From positions 564,107-628,106 of the forward strand of contig LJIE01000001.1 in the NCBI GenBank assembly GCA_001281695.1: a stretch of DNA of 64,000 nt. The letters are read 5' to 3'. This DNA comes from a bacterium 336/3 (GTDB taxonomy: Bacteria > Bacteroidota > Bacteroidia > Cytophagales > Thermonemataceae). Below, in pieces: positions 9,935 to 18,457 of this stretch. How positions within the stretch are numbered: position 1 is the first letter of the stretch; every line of letters starts with the position of its first letter. Below the pieces are notes generated by a model. That model was not told the DNA's origin and did not search any database. It saw only the letters and a program-made list of their open reading frames with translations. Made by a program: the position numbers and the translations under genes.

Positions 9935-10573
9935 ATGAAAAAGCAAATACTTTGGTTATCTATCATATTTATCAATCTTGTTTTAAATGCTCAAGGGCAA
10001 ACACAAACATTTATAGAAACTTATGTGTATCGTACAGCTACAAGTGTAGAAAAAGTAGTAGTAGAAACAGATGATAAACAAGCTGTTATAAATATAAGTT
10101 ATCAAGGTAAGTTGGATAAATCACCTGTCAAGCTTAATATTATAAAAAGGGATACTGAAAATATGAGAATGATTACACAACGCCCTGATAATAAACAGAT
10201 ACTTACATTTACAGACTCTTGGATGATGGGTGGCTCAATGATACTTGCTAATGGTGAAACAAAAGAATTTGGCAGAGAAGTTTATTGTTTTGCTCCCAAT
10301 GGAGAAATGATTATTACATCAGGTGGACCTATATTCTTCCCTTTTTATTATGCTCTTAATGAAAAAGGACTTATTACATCCATAAATGTTCCTCAAGAAC
10401 AAATTAATAATTCTCAAACTTTACCCTCTGGAGAGGTATACTACACTGTTAGTATTCCCAAAAAAGTAGGAAAGTATAAACTAGTCCTAATGAGCTACAA
10501 AGAAAATGATATACGTACTCGAATCAAACTGATAGATTCAAAAGGGAAAGCAACCATTTTTACAAGCAGATAA
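9935..10573 (+). CDS. secreted hypothetical protein (second of three)
   Basis: A 212-residue protein with signal peptide MKKQILWLSIIFINLVLNAQ. The mature region is beta-rich, with alternating hydrophobic and polar strands and several G/P turns, and no cysteine pair or lipobox. I do not recognise a family. It shares no obvious similarity with the neighbouring secreted proteins, so the trio does not look like tandem paralogues. It lies 6 bases after the previous gene and 12 bases before the next, consistent with one transcript. Confidence 0.7.
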   Translation: MKKQILWLSIIFINLVLNAQGQTQTFIETYVYRTATSVEKVVVETDDKQAVINISYQGKLDKSPVKLNIIKRDTENMRMITQRPDNKQILTFTDSWMMGGSMILANGETKEFGREVYCFAPNGEMIITSGGPIFFPFYYALNEKGLITSINVPQEQINNSQTLPSGEVYYTVSIPKKVGKYKLVLMSYKENDIRTRIKLIDSKGKATIFTSR

Positions 10574-10585
10574 ACAAAAAATACT

Positions 10586-11200
10586 ATGCAAAAAATATTT
10601 TTATTCAGTTTCCTATTTATTCTAACCACGAAAGTTTGCGGACAAAATAATGTTGAAAAGTTCTTATCCTGTTTTCCGACTTTAGAGGTAGGTAATTCAA
10701 TAGGGGAAATGGAGTGTAAAAAAGCACTCGAAACACGTATCCCAAAAGAAATGATTGCTCAAATAGACTATAAAACACTCATTTATAGTAATGCAAATGA
10801 TATTAGTAAATGGGATATTATGCCTGTTGGTAAGTTTAAACTAAAAGAAGGACTGTATTTTGTGATGTATTTCTCTGCAATTTCAGGGGCTAATCATACA
10901 CAAAAAGACTATGATTATGTTTTAAATACAGATGTTTGGGATGTTAATCAAAACCAAAAAACAAGTACAAATGCTGGTAATAATGCTCAATATGCAAGAG
11001 TTAATCTTTCTAGAAGAAAACAATTATTAGAAGAATTAGGAAGCAATCGAAAAATGGTGTTTGGAGGTAGTTTTATCTTTAAAATAGTAAGCCCAAATAC
11101 AGCAATGATGGATAGTTATTGGCTATATAGTAACCAAGAAGAGAAAAAAGAAACTTATCGCTTTTCTTGGGATGAAAATGGTACAATGAAAATAGAATAG
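10586..11200 (+). CDS. secreted hypothetical protein (third of three)
   Basis: A 204-residue protein with signal peptide MQKIFLFSFLFILTTKVCGQ; cleavage likely follows CGQ, and the Cys is not in a good lipobox. The mature region contains a conserved-looking Cys pair ('FLSCFPTLEVG', 'GEMECKKAL') near its N-terminus, then beta-rich sequence. No family is recognised. It is the last gene of the putative three-gene operon and is followed by a strong terminator. Confidence 0.7.
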   Translation: MQKIFLFSFLFILTTKVCGQNNVEKFLSCFPTLEVGNSIGEMECKKALETRIPKEMIAQIDYKTLIYSNANDISKWDIMPVGKFKLKEGLYFVMYFSAISGANHTQKDYDYVLNTDVWDVNQNQKTSTNAGNNAQYARVNLSRRKQLLEELGSNRKMVFGGSFIFKIVSPNTAMMDSYWLYSNQEEKKETYRFSWDENGTMKIE

Positions 11201-11224
11201 AAATTTAGGTATTAAGTTTAATCT

Positions 11225-11261
11225 AAACACCTCAAAAATATATTTTTTGAGGTGTTTTTTT
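11225..11261 (+). terminator. Rho-independent terminator closing the three-gene secreted-protein operon
   Basis: A 14-bp stem pairs 11225-11238 with 11244-11257 (core ACACCTC/GAGGTGT), loop 11239-11243, followed by T residues. It separates the secreted-protein genes from the ADP-ribosylglycohydrolase-McrBC cassette. Confidence 0.9.
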
Positions 11262-11288
11262 GTAAATTGCAAAATCAAGATACTAACT

Positions 11289-12308
11289 ATGACAACAAAA
11301 AAACAACTACAAGATATACTACTGGGAATAGCCATCGGAGATGCCTATGGAGCAGGTATAGAATTTGAAGATAGAGACTGGCTCAAAGCAAATATAGATT
11401 TTTCTAAGTTCGTAATGAGACGAAATGATGTTATAAAAGTGCTGAATAACAAAGGAATAGAAGTTGATAATTATAACGAATGGGATTATACAGATGATAC
11501 AGAAATGACGATTGGTTGTGTTAAAACAATTATTTCTGGGGAGGGTATTAGCGAAGAAACATTAATGAAATACTGGACTCTTGAATATGAGCAAGATAAA
11601 ATAGAAAAAGGAATTGGCAGACATGGGCATGGTTCTATGCGTTGGGTTTATAATAGTGAAAAAAGTATAGAAGAAATCAAAGATTTTCAGAGAAATAGAC
11701 CTAACCCTGGCAATGCTCCAACGATGAGGGCTATCCCATTTGGACTTTTGCCTTCTGAGCAAATCAATGAGTATGCTACTATCAATGCTATGGCTACACA
11801 TCCACATCCCAAAGCAGTAGCTTCCAGTATTTTAGTTGCAAGATTGACAGAGTTTTTAATTATAAAAAAAAGGAAAAAAACTGATGCTTATGATTATTGT
11901 AAAGAGCATTTGAAAAACATAGACCAAGAGTTTCTAAAAAAATTTGAATTGGTAGAACAATTACCTTCTCCAAATATGCTTCAAGAACCTGATTATGAGA
12001 TTCTTTGTGGTAAACAGCCTATTATAAAACCTTGGTACCCTGAAGGAATTAAGGGATTGCCTTCTGATGCTATGCAAACAGCTTTGAGTATATATTATTT
12101 TGTCAAACATGCTGATACTGCATTTGAAGGATTAAAGCAAGCTATATGGCTGGGCGGAGATGTAGATTCTGTGGCATCTGTGGTTACTGGTATTTTGGCG
12201 GGTTTGTATGGCATAGAATCATTGCCAAACTATATGCTTGAAAATGTGGAAGGTAGAGATAAACTTATAAAGTTGTCTCAAAAATGGTATGAGTATTTAA
12301 TAAAATAA
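11289..12308 (+). CDS. ADP-ribosylglycohydrolase family protein
   Basis: A 339-residue protein from the ATG at 11289; an in-frame ATG at 11247 lies inside the upstream terminator. It has the hallmarks of the DraG/ARH fold: N-terminal GIAIGDAYGAGIEF, the metal-binding T68-D69-D70-T71 (YTDDTEM), and C-terminal G-G-D291-V-D293-S followed by a G-rich helix. Family members bind two Mg2+ ions and remove ADP-ribose from proteins, nucleic acids or small molecules. The substrate cannot be told here. It is the first gene of a compact same-strand cluster: the metallophosphoesterase starts 6 bases after its stop, then McrB and McrC follow. That context suggests a role in nucleotide signalling or anti-phage defence, which is inference. 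Confidence 0.88.
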   Translation: MTTKKQLQDILLGIAIGDAYGAGIEFEDRDWLKANIDFSKFVMRRNDVIKVLNNKGIEVDNYNEWDYTDDTEMTIGCVKTIISGEGISEETLMKYWTLEYEQDKIEKGIGRHGHGSMRWVYNSEKSIEEIKDFQRNRPNPGNAPTMRAIPFGLLPSEQINEYATINAMATHPHPKAVASSILVARLTEFLIIKKRKKTDAYDYCKEHLKNIDQEFLKKFELVEQLPSPNMLQEPDYEILCGKQPIIKPWYPEGIKGLPSDAMQTALSIYYFVKHADTAFEGLKQAIWLGGDVDSVASVVTGILAGLYGIESLPNYMLENVEGRDKLIKLSQKWYEYLIK

Positions 12309-12314
12309 AAAACT

Positions 12315-13166
12315 ATGAAAATTGCCATATTTGCTGATATACATGGCAAAATATTATTGCCCTTTAAAATGGTAGATTATTACCAACAAGAAACTGGAAA
12401 CAAAATAGACTTTATTGTACAATGTGGTGATATAGGGGCTTTTCCTGATATGAATAATTTGGATAGAGCTACCCTTAGACATGCAAAATATGATAGAGAT
12501 GAATTGGGTTTTCATGATGACTTTACCAAAGAAAAACCTGAAATCAAGCGTTTTCTTGATGAATTGAATCTTGATATGATTTGTGTTCGTGGTAACCATG
12601 AAGATCATGATTACTTAGACAATTTGGAAAAGCAATATATGGATGCCACAATGTTTCCCATAGATGTGTACAAAAGAGTATATGTTTGTAAAACAGGTTA
12701 CATTCAATATTTTGAAAAAGATGGCATAAAACTTACTTGGGCAGGAATAGGGCGTATAGGTGATAGGAAAGGTAGAGAAAACAAGCAATTTATTCAGGAT
12801 TATGAAAGAGCTCAGGTTCGCAAACTTTTGAAAACCAAAGAAAATATAGAACTCCTGATTACCCATGATAAAGATGATTTATCCATAAGAGGATATGGTA
12901 TGGAGGAAATATCGGAGGCTTTAGAACATTTAATCCCCAATTATCACTTTTATGGGCATACTGGAGAAGATTATAAAGAAGAACTTGCAGACAATGGACT
13001 TACTAAAAGCATAAAAATTAAAGAATTAGAGTTTTCTGGTACTGGTATCTTGGGAGATGGGAGTATGGTTGTATTGGAAAAACAACAAAATGAAGAGTTG
13101 TCTTTAGAAATTGTCTCCAATAAAATATTATATCAGTTTACAAAAAGTAACTGGCATTTTTGGTAA
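12315..13166 (+). CDS. calcineurin-like metallophosphoesterase
   Basis: A 283-residue protein with the five conserved metallophosphoesterase blocks: D8-x-H10 (FADIHGK), G38-D39 (CGDIG), G93-N94-H95-E96-D97, T183-H184-D185, and G-H215-T (YGHTGED). These bind a dinuclear metal centre for hydrolysis of phosphomonoesters or phosphodiesters. It lacks a signal peptide, so it should be cytoplasmic. It sits between the ADP-ribosylglycohydrolase (6 bases upstream) and the McrB-type gene (21 bases downstream), strongly suggesting co-expression. Substrate candidates consistent with the context are ADP-ribose derivatives or nucleic-acid ends; neither is shown. Confidence 0.88.
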   Translation: MKIAIFADIHGKILLPFKMVDYYQQETGNKIDFIVQCGDIGAFPDMNNLDRATLRHAKYDRDELGFHDDFTKEKPEIKRFLDELNLDMICVRGNHEDHDYLDNLEKQYMDATMFPIDVYKRVYVCKTGYIQYFEKDGIKLTWAGIGRIGDRKGRENKQFIQDYERAQVRKLLKTKENIELLITHDKDDLSIRGYGMEEISEALEHLIPNYHFYGHTGEDYKEELADNGLTKSIKIKELEFSGTGILGDGSMVVLEKQQNEELSLEIVSNKILYQFTKSNWHFW

Positions 13167-13187
13167 TATCTCACAAAACTATTTTTT

Positions 13188-14675
13188 ATGCCTCTTAATC
13201 AAATACTATACGGACCCTCAGGTACGGGCAAAACATATTTAGTAGTAGAAAAAGCATTAGAAATTCTAGGAAAACCTCTTGGTTCAGTAGAAGAAAATAT
13301 GCAAGAATTTAATTTACTTAAAAATGAAGGCAGAATAGAATTTGTCACTTTTCACCAATCATTTGGTTATGAAGAGTTTATAGAAGGAATTAGAGCAAAA
13401 ACTGAAAGTGGACAAATTTCGTATCAAATTGAAGATGGAATCTTTAAGAAAATAGCTATTGATGCAGGTTTGAACTGGTTTAAAGCCTTAGAAACAGATG
13501 TAGAAGAATATGATAGTTTTCAAGATGGAATTATCTCGTTTTTAGAAGTTTATCAGAATTATTTAGAAGGATTGAACGCTCAAATCCCCAAAAAAATAAC
13601 TACCATCACTAAAAAAACACTTTTTATTGAAAGAATTACTGATTGGGGGAATTTGGTGGTTCGTTATGAGGGAAAAAGTACATCTTATACCGTTTCTAGA
13701 AAGCATTTAGAGCTTATTTACCAAACAAATAAAACACCTGAGGATTTTCAGAAGGGAAATATGCGTGAGGAAATTCGTAAAATTACAGGTACAGCAGCCT
13801 ACAACTCGGAAGATTGGGCTGTTTACAATGATTTTTATAAATTTTATCATGAATTTATTCATTATCAACTCACTTCCAACACTGATGACTATGAAAGCCA
13901 AAGTCCCCAGTTTACTTCTCAAAAAGAATTTAAGCCTGATATAATTTCTAATAAAGAATTGTATTTGAGTTATTTAGAGAAATTTTTAAATGGAGATTTT
14001 AAAATCAACACTTCATCAAATATTCCTAATTATGTTCTGATAATTGATGAAGTAAACAGGGCAAATATTTCGAAAGTATTTGGAGAATTGATAACCTTGA
14101 TAGAAAAAAGTAAACGTTTGGGCGAATCTGACCAACAGACTTCTAAACTGCCTTACTCCAAAGAAAACTTTGGAATTTCCCCCAATTTGTATGTAATAGG
14201 AACCATGAATACCTCAGACCGTTCTATTGCCAATTTAGATATAGCTTTGAGACGTAGATTTGAGTTTTTGGAAATTTTACCAAATACAGAATTACTTTCT
14301 GAAAACTGCGAAGGTGTAAATTTAAGATTATTACTTACCAGAATTAATCAGAGGATAGAATATTTGTATGACAAAGAACACCAAATTGGGCATGCTTATT
14401 TTTGTAATATACAATCTATCAGTGATTTGGCACAAATTTTTGTGTTTAAAGTTATTCCTTTATTGCAAGAGTATTTTTATGATGATTGGGAAAAAATTTG
14501 GCTCGTTCTTTCTGATAAAAATGGTAATTGTGGGTTTTTAGAAAAAAGACAGCTCTCTAAAAGACAGTTGTTTGGAAATCAAGAAGTAGATAGTATGGAT
14601 GATAAAGTAGCATACTCTGTTTTGAATATAAAACAACTTCAGAATACAGAGTTATATACTAGTATTTATGCCTAA
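13188..14675 (+). CDS. mcrB: McrB-type AAA+ GTPase (5-methylcytosine restriction system ATPase/GTPase subunit family)
   Basis: A 495-residue protein. Walker A GPSGTGKT is at residues 9-16, Walker B LIIDE at about 284-288, and the McrB signature MNTSDRS at about 340-346, followed by the sensor helix 'DIALRRRFEF'. McrB hexamers hydrolyse GTP and recruit McrC to cut DNA between recognition sites. The protein begins directly with the nucleotide-binding motif, so the N-terminal DNA-recognition domain of E. coli McrB is missing. Instead a long insert of about 160 residues (about 105-265) separates the Walker A and B regions. The 3' end overlaps mcrC by 8 bases, as in classic McrBC operons. Confidence 0.92.
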   Translation: MPLNQILYGPSGTGKTYLVVEKALEILGKPLGSVEENMQEFNLLKNEGRIEFVTFHQSFGYEEFIEGIRAKTESGQISYQIEDGIFKKIAIDAGLNWFKALETDVEEYDSFQDGIISFLEVYQNYLEGLNAQIPKKITTITKKTLFIERITDWGNLVVRYEGKSTSYTVSRKHLELIYQTNKTPEDFQKGNMREEIRKITGTAAYNSEDWAVYNDFYKFYHEFIHYQLTSNTDDYESQSPQFTSQKEFKPDIISNKELYLSYLEKFLNGDFKINTSSNIPNYVLIIDEVNRANISKVFGELITLIEKSKRLGESDQQTSKLPYSKENFGISPNLYVIGTMNTSDRSIANLDIALRRRFEFLEILPNTELLSENCEGVNLRLLLTRINQRIEYLYDKEHQIGHAYFCNIQSISDLAQIFVFKVIPLLQEYFYDDWEKIWLVLSDKNGNCGFLEKRQLSKRQLFGNQEVDSMDDKVAYSVLNIKQLQNTELYTSIYA

Positions 14676-15939
14676 AAATTATACGATACGAGAATATGGT
14701 TATATCTGGCGTGGTGAAGGTAATTCTACCATTGACCAAATATTTTTACCTATTCATAGTTTTGAGTTACTCGAAAACTGGATTTTGGAGAGCGAACGAG
14801 ACAGTATCATGAGTTTTGGTAGAAAAAATGGTAAAACTTTTTTCAAGGTCAAGAATTTTGTAGGTATAATAGAACTGCAAGATGGAACACAAATAGAGAT
14901 TTTACCAAAAATAACAGAAGAGATACATATTTTAACTACTCAAAGGGTACTTTTAAAAATGCTTCAAAATGCTGATTACATACCCTTTAAATACAGCCAA
15001 AAAGCTAATATAAGTATTCAAAACATCAGTATTTTTGAGATTTTTATAACATCTTTTTTAGAAGAGCTGCAAACACTATTTCAGAAAGGTATCAAATCTG
15101 ATTATATAGAAGTAGAAGAAAATCAGATTTTTTTGAAGGGAAAAATTAAGTTTAAAGAGCAATTTCAAAAAAATATACTCCATCAAGAACGATTTTTTGT
15201 GGTTTATGATGAATATAAAGCAGATATTATACCCAATCGGGTTATAAAAACTACACTTTTATTTTTAGAAAAAGCTACAAGAAATCTAAAAAACAAACAA
15301 GAAATTAAAAAATATCACAGTATTTTATCAGAAATTCCTGCCTGTAAACATCTTAAACAAGATTTAGAAGTATGTAAAAACTTGAATCGCTTTTTTAGCC
15401 ATTATATGCTTGTTTTAGAATGGTGTCAAATATTTCTTCAACATCAAAGTTTTACAAGTTTTTCAGGAAATCATGTTAATTGGGCTATTTTATTTCCTAT
15501 GGAAAAAGTATTTGAAAGCTACATAGGGAAAATGTTTTATAAATATATTCCCAATAGCTATGATGTTGTATTGCAAGATAAAAAGCATTTTTTATTAGAA
15601 ACACCAAAGCAGTTTAAACTGATTCCCGATATAGTTGTGTATCAAGAGAATGAAGCAATTTATATTGCTGATGCCAAATGGAAAAAATTGGATTTTACAC
15701 GCCAAGACTTAGGGATTGTACAAGCCGATTTGTATCAGATGTTTGCTTATGCAAAAAAATACGAAGTAAAAAAACTTATGCTTATTTATCCTGAGATAGA
15801 AGAAATATCTCATCAAATCATCCATTGGAAATATGACACATCTTTAGAAATAGACATTGTATTATTTCCAATGGATAAAATTAAATTATCAAATTTTGAA
15901 ATAGAAAAAGGGTTTATAGAGCAACTATTTGCTATTTAA
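14668..15939 (+). CDS. mcrC: McrC-type nuclease subunit
   Basis: A 423-residue protein that starts inside the mcrB stop region (8-base overlap), implying translational coupling. The N-terminal half has the McrC beta-rich domain ('IELQDGTQIEILPK'). The C-terminal half carries a PD-(D/E)xK nuclease motif: P-D321, then D335-A-K337 (IPDIVVY...IADAKW). McrC docks on the McrB ring, stimulates GTP hydrolysis and cleaves DNA. All three catalytic residues are present, so the nuclease is probably active. The downstream gene is convergent and only 4 bases away, so the cassette ends here. Confidence 0.93.
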   Translation: MPKNYTIREYGYIWRGEGNSTIDQIFLPIHSFELLENWILESERDSIMSFGRKNGKTFFKVKNFVGIIELQDGTQIEILPKITEEIHILTTQRVLLKMLQNADYIPFKYSQKANISIQNISIFEIFITSFLEELQTLFQKGIKSDYIEVEENQIFLKGKIKFKEQFQKNILHQERFFVVYDEYKADIIPNRVIKTTLLFLEKATRNLKNKQEIKKYHSILSEIPACKHLKQDLEVCKNLNRFFSHYMLVLEWCQIFLQHQSFTSFSGNHVNWAILFPMEKVFESYIGKMFYKYIPNSYDVVLQDKKHFLLETPKQFKLIPDIVVYQENEAIYIADAKWKKLDFTRQDLGIVQADLYQMFAYAKKYEVKKLMLIYPEIEEISHQIIHWKYDTSLEIDIVLFPMDKIKLSNFEIEKGFIEQLFAI

Positions 15940-15943
15940 GATT

Positions 15944-17530
15944 CTATTTCTCCAAAATAACACATTCTACTCTTCTATTGGTTTTTCTTTCTTCTTCTGT
16001 TTCACCTTTTATAAGAGGTCGAGTTCCTCCATACCATTTAAGTTCAATACGTTTACCAGCTATACCTTTATTTACTAAATAATTTTTTACCACATTCACT
16101 CTTTTCTTAGAGAGTTTCATATTGCCTTCAGGATTGCCAAAGTAATCTGTATGCCCTTCTAACAAAATTTTAGCTTTCGGATTATCTTGCATGAATTTCA
16201 AAAGACTATTCAACTCTGTATAAGAAGAAGGCAATAAAATATCTTCACTGATTCTGAAAATAATATTTTTCAGATTAATAGTCTTGCCCACTTCTACATT
16301 GTTAAAGTCGATAGAGGTGTTTTCTTGAGTATTGGTTGTATTAGTAGTTGTTGTGATGGCTGTATTGGTGTTATTTTGTTGAGGTGTTTCTTTTTCAGGG
16401 CGTACAACTTTGTATAAATGAGGTTGTTCTACCCAATAAAGCAAAACATTTGTAGAGACATCTAATTTAATAGATTTATTTTGAATATAATAATCAGGAA
16501 TTTCAGCTTCTTTCTGAATCTGTTTGCCATCAGCCAAATCTACAAAACTATTGTATCTGGAGATAACACCCATCCCAAAACGATTGTATCGGTTTGTAAA
16601 ACTTGTATTATAAAAGTACATACATTTGCTCACTCTTTCATAACGACTCACTTGCTTCGATTTTTTATCCCAATTTGTTTTCAAAAAAGTTTCTTGATTT
16701 TTATACATATTTTTCAATCCACCAACTACATTTTCATAACGCCAGCCCACGTCCAAACCATTATTTTTTCCAAAACGATATAGGTTTTTTATTTTTATCT
16801 CCATTTGAGCCTCTAAACTATCTATCAAAGGCTTTACTTTTTCCTTTCTTGTTACAAATTGTGTTGTATCACATTTACTCAAATCATTCATCATACTTTG
16901 ATAAATAGCCATGGGCTCTTCCATTTGTGCAACGATACTTACAAGAGCTTTTTGTTGATTAGTAGGAGGGTATTTTTTTTTGTAAATAGTTTGTATTTCG
17001 GAAAATAAGTTGTCTTTTACGTCATCATATTCCTGAAAAAGAGCCTCATACTCATCAAGTTTTTTAAAAGCTTCAACGAAATTATTGTCTGTAAGAAAAG
17101 TCTTGTTTTTACAATAATCTTCAAGGTATACTCCATTTTTGATAAATTTATCTACAATCACTTTCAATTTTGTTAACTTTTCGTTCAGATTTTTTTGATC
17201 TTGTGGTTCTAAAATTGAGCTTTTAGCAATACACTCTTCGTAAACAAGTTGGGGTATTTTGTAATCTTTGTAGTTAAATATCTGTTTAAAAACAGAATCG
17301 TTTCTGAAAGTTGAAAAATAGCTATTAGGCTCTATTTTTTTTCCATATTTGTATAGTAAATCGCCATTGAAATCTTCCAAGCTCCTGAAAATACTCCACA
17401 TGCCATGGATGGTTTCATTACAATAATGGATGTACAAATTAAGGCACCTCACTGCTTGATTTCGTTTTTCATTGTTTTGGGCAACAACTTGGGTGCATAA
17501 CAGAGATAGAATAAAAATAAATGCTTTCAT
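15944..17530 (-). CDS. OmpA-family outer-membrane/periplasmic protein
   Basis: A 528-residue protein with signal peptide MKAFIFILSLLCTQVVAQ. A long helical region (about 20-370) is followed by a Thr/Asn-rich linker (about 375-405) and a C-terminal OmpA peptidoglycan-binding domain (about 420-528). That domain contains LLEGHTDYFGNPEGN, LSKKRVNVVKNYL and the terminal NRRVE motif. Such proteins anchor an outer-membrane or periplasmic structure to peptidoglycan. The N-terminal helical region is not a family I recognise. It is divergent from prmC and convergent with mcrC. Confidence 0.85.
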   Translation of the reverse strand: MKAFIFILSLLCTQVVAQNNEKRNQAVRCLNLYIHYCNETIHGMWSIFRSLEDFNGDLLYKYGKKIEPNSYFSTFRNDSVFKQIFNYKDYKIPQLVYEECIAKSSILEPQDQKNLNEKLTKLKVIVDKFIKNGVYLEDYCKNKTFLTDNNFVEAFKKLDEYEALFQEYDDVKDNLFSEIQTIYKKKYPPTNQQKALVSIVAQMEEPMAIYQSMMNDLSKCDTTQFVTRKEKVKPLIDSLEAQMEIKIKNLYRFGKNNGLDVGWRYENVVGGLKNMYKNQETFLKTNWDKKSKQVSRYERVSKCMYFYNTSFTNRYNRFGMGVISRYNSFVDLADGKQIQKEAEIPDYYIQNKSIKLDVSTNVLLYWVEQPHLYKVVRPEKETPQQNNTNTAITTTTNTTNTQENTSIDFNNVEVGKTINLKNIIFRISEDILLPSSYTELNSLLKFMQDNPKAKILLEGHTDYFGNPEGNMKLSKKRVNVVKNYLVNKGIAGKRIELKWYGGTRPLIKGETEEERKTNRRVECVILEK

Positions 17531-17587
17531 GGGAGATTTAATTTTTTTAGGTAATTTACAGTATTTTAGCTATTTACACAAATAAAT

Positions 17588-18457
17588 ATGACTCATATAA
17601 AAAGCATTCAACAAGAAGTTATAAGTTTTTTGAAACAATATTACCAAAGCTCTGAGGCAGAAACAATGACATTTTGGCTATTAGAAAAACTTTATCAGGT
17701 TTCTCAAACTGATATTTTAATGAACAAAAAAGTGGCTGAAAGTGAGAACTTAATAAAGCAAAAAAATGAGTATTTAGAAAAATTAAAGTATTATGAGCCC
17801 ATACAGTATGTATTAGGAGAATGTTATTTTTGTAATCGAAAGTTTGAGGTTAATGCATCTGTACTTATTCCACGCCCCGAAACAGAAGAACTTGTAAATT
17901 ATATTTATGAACAGCATCAAGATAATACTCCTCAAAAAATTTTAGATGTTGGTACAGGAAGTGGATGTATAGCTATTTCCTTAGCACTGAATTTTCCAAG
18001 TGCCAATGTTACTGCTATAGATATTTCAGAAAAGGCTCTTGAAACAGCTCAAAAAAATGCTCATAATTTAAAGGCTAGAGTTGATTTTATTAGAACGGAT
18101 GTGTTAAAGTGGCAGCCTGAAGATATGTGGGACATTATTGTTAGCAATCCACCTTATATCAAAGAAGACGAAAAAAATAGTATGAGAAAAAATGTACTTG
18201 ATTATGAGCCACATCTAGCACTTTTTGTAGAAAATAATAGCCCTCTTGTATTTTATAAAGCCATAGCTCAAATAGCTCAAAAGTCTTTGAATGATAATGG
18301 TTTTCTGTATTTTGAAATTAATGAGGCATTAGGGCAAGAAACAGTTGCTGAGTTAGAAAAAATGTATTTTATAAATATTGAACTTATCAAAGATTTTTAT
18401 GGAAAAAACCGTTTTGTGAAAGCTCAATATAAATCATCTAAATTCATGTCTAAATAG
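17588..18457 (+). CDS. prmC: peptide chain release factor N5-glutamine methyltransferase
   Basis: A 289-residue class I SAM methyltransferase. Visible motifs are the HemK/PrmC pre-motif 'VLIPRPETEELV', the SAM-binding loop LDVGTGSGCIAIS, and the catalytic NPPY (SNPPYIKEDE). The length matches PrmC. It methylates the Gln of the GGQ motif in RF1/RF2 to promote peptide release. The 3' end overlaps the convergent ftsX gene by 34 bases. Confidence 0.95.
   Translation: MTHIKSIQQEVISFLKQYYQSSEAETMTFWLLEKLYQVSQTDILMNKKVAESENLIKQKNEYLEKLKYYEPIQYVLGECYFCNRKFEVNASVLIPRPETEELVNYIYEQHQDNTPQKILDVGTGSGCIAISLALNFPSANVTAIDISEKALETAQKNAHNLKARVDFIRTDVLKWQPEDMWDIIVSNPPYIKEDEKNSMRKNVLDYEPHLALFVENNSPLVFYKAIAQIAQKSLNDNGFLYFEINEALGQETVAELEKMYFINIELIKDFYGKNRFVKAQYKSSKFMSK

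Noticed and set aside
13188-15939. Mobile-island origin of the McrBC cassette
   Set aside because: Base composition and codon use look like the neighbours, and there are no integrase, tRNA or direct-repeat signatures at its edges.
16481-16908. Two overlapping plus-strand ORFs inside the OmpA-family gene
   Set aside because: They are low-complexity, Phe/His/Ser-rich antisense frames of a well-supported secreted protein.
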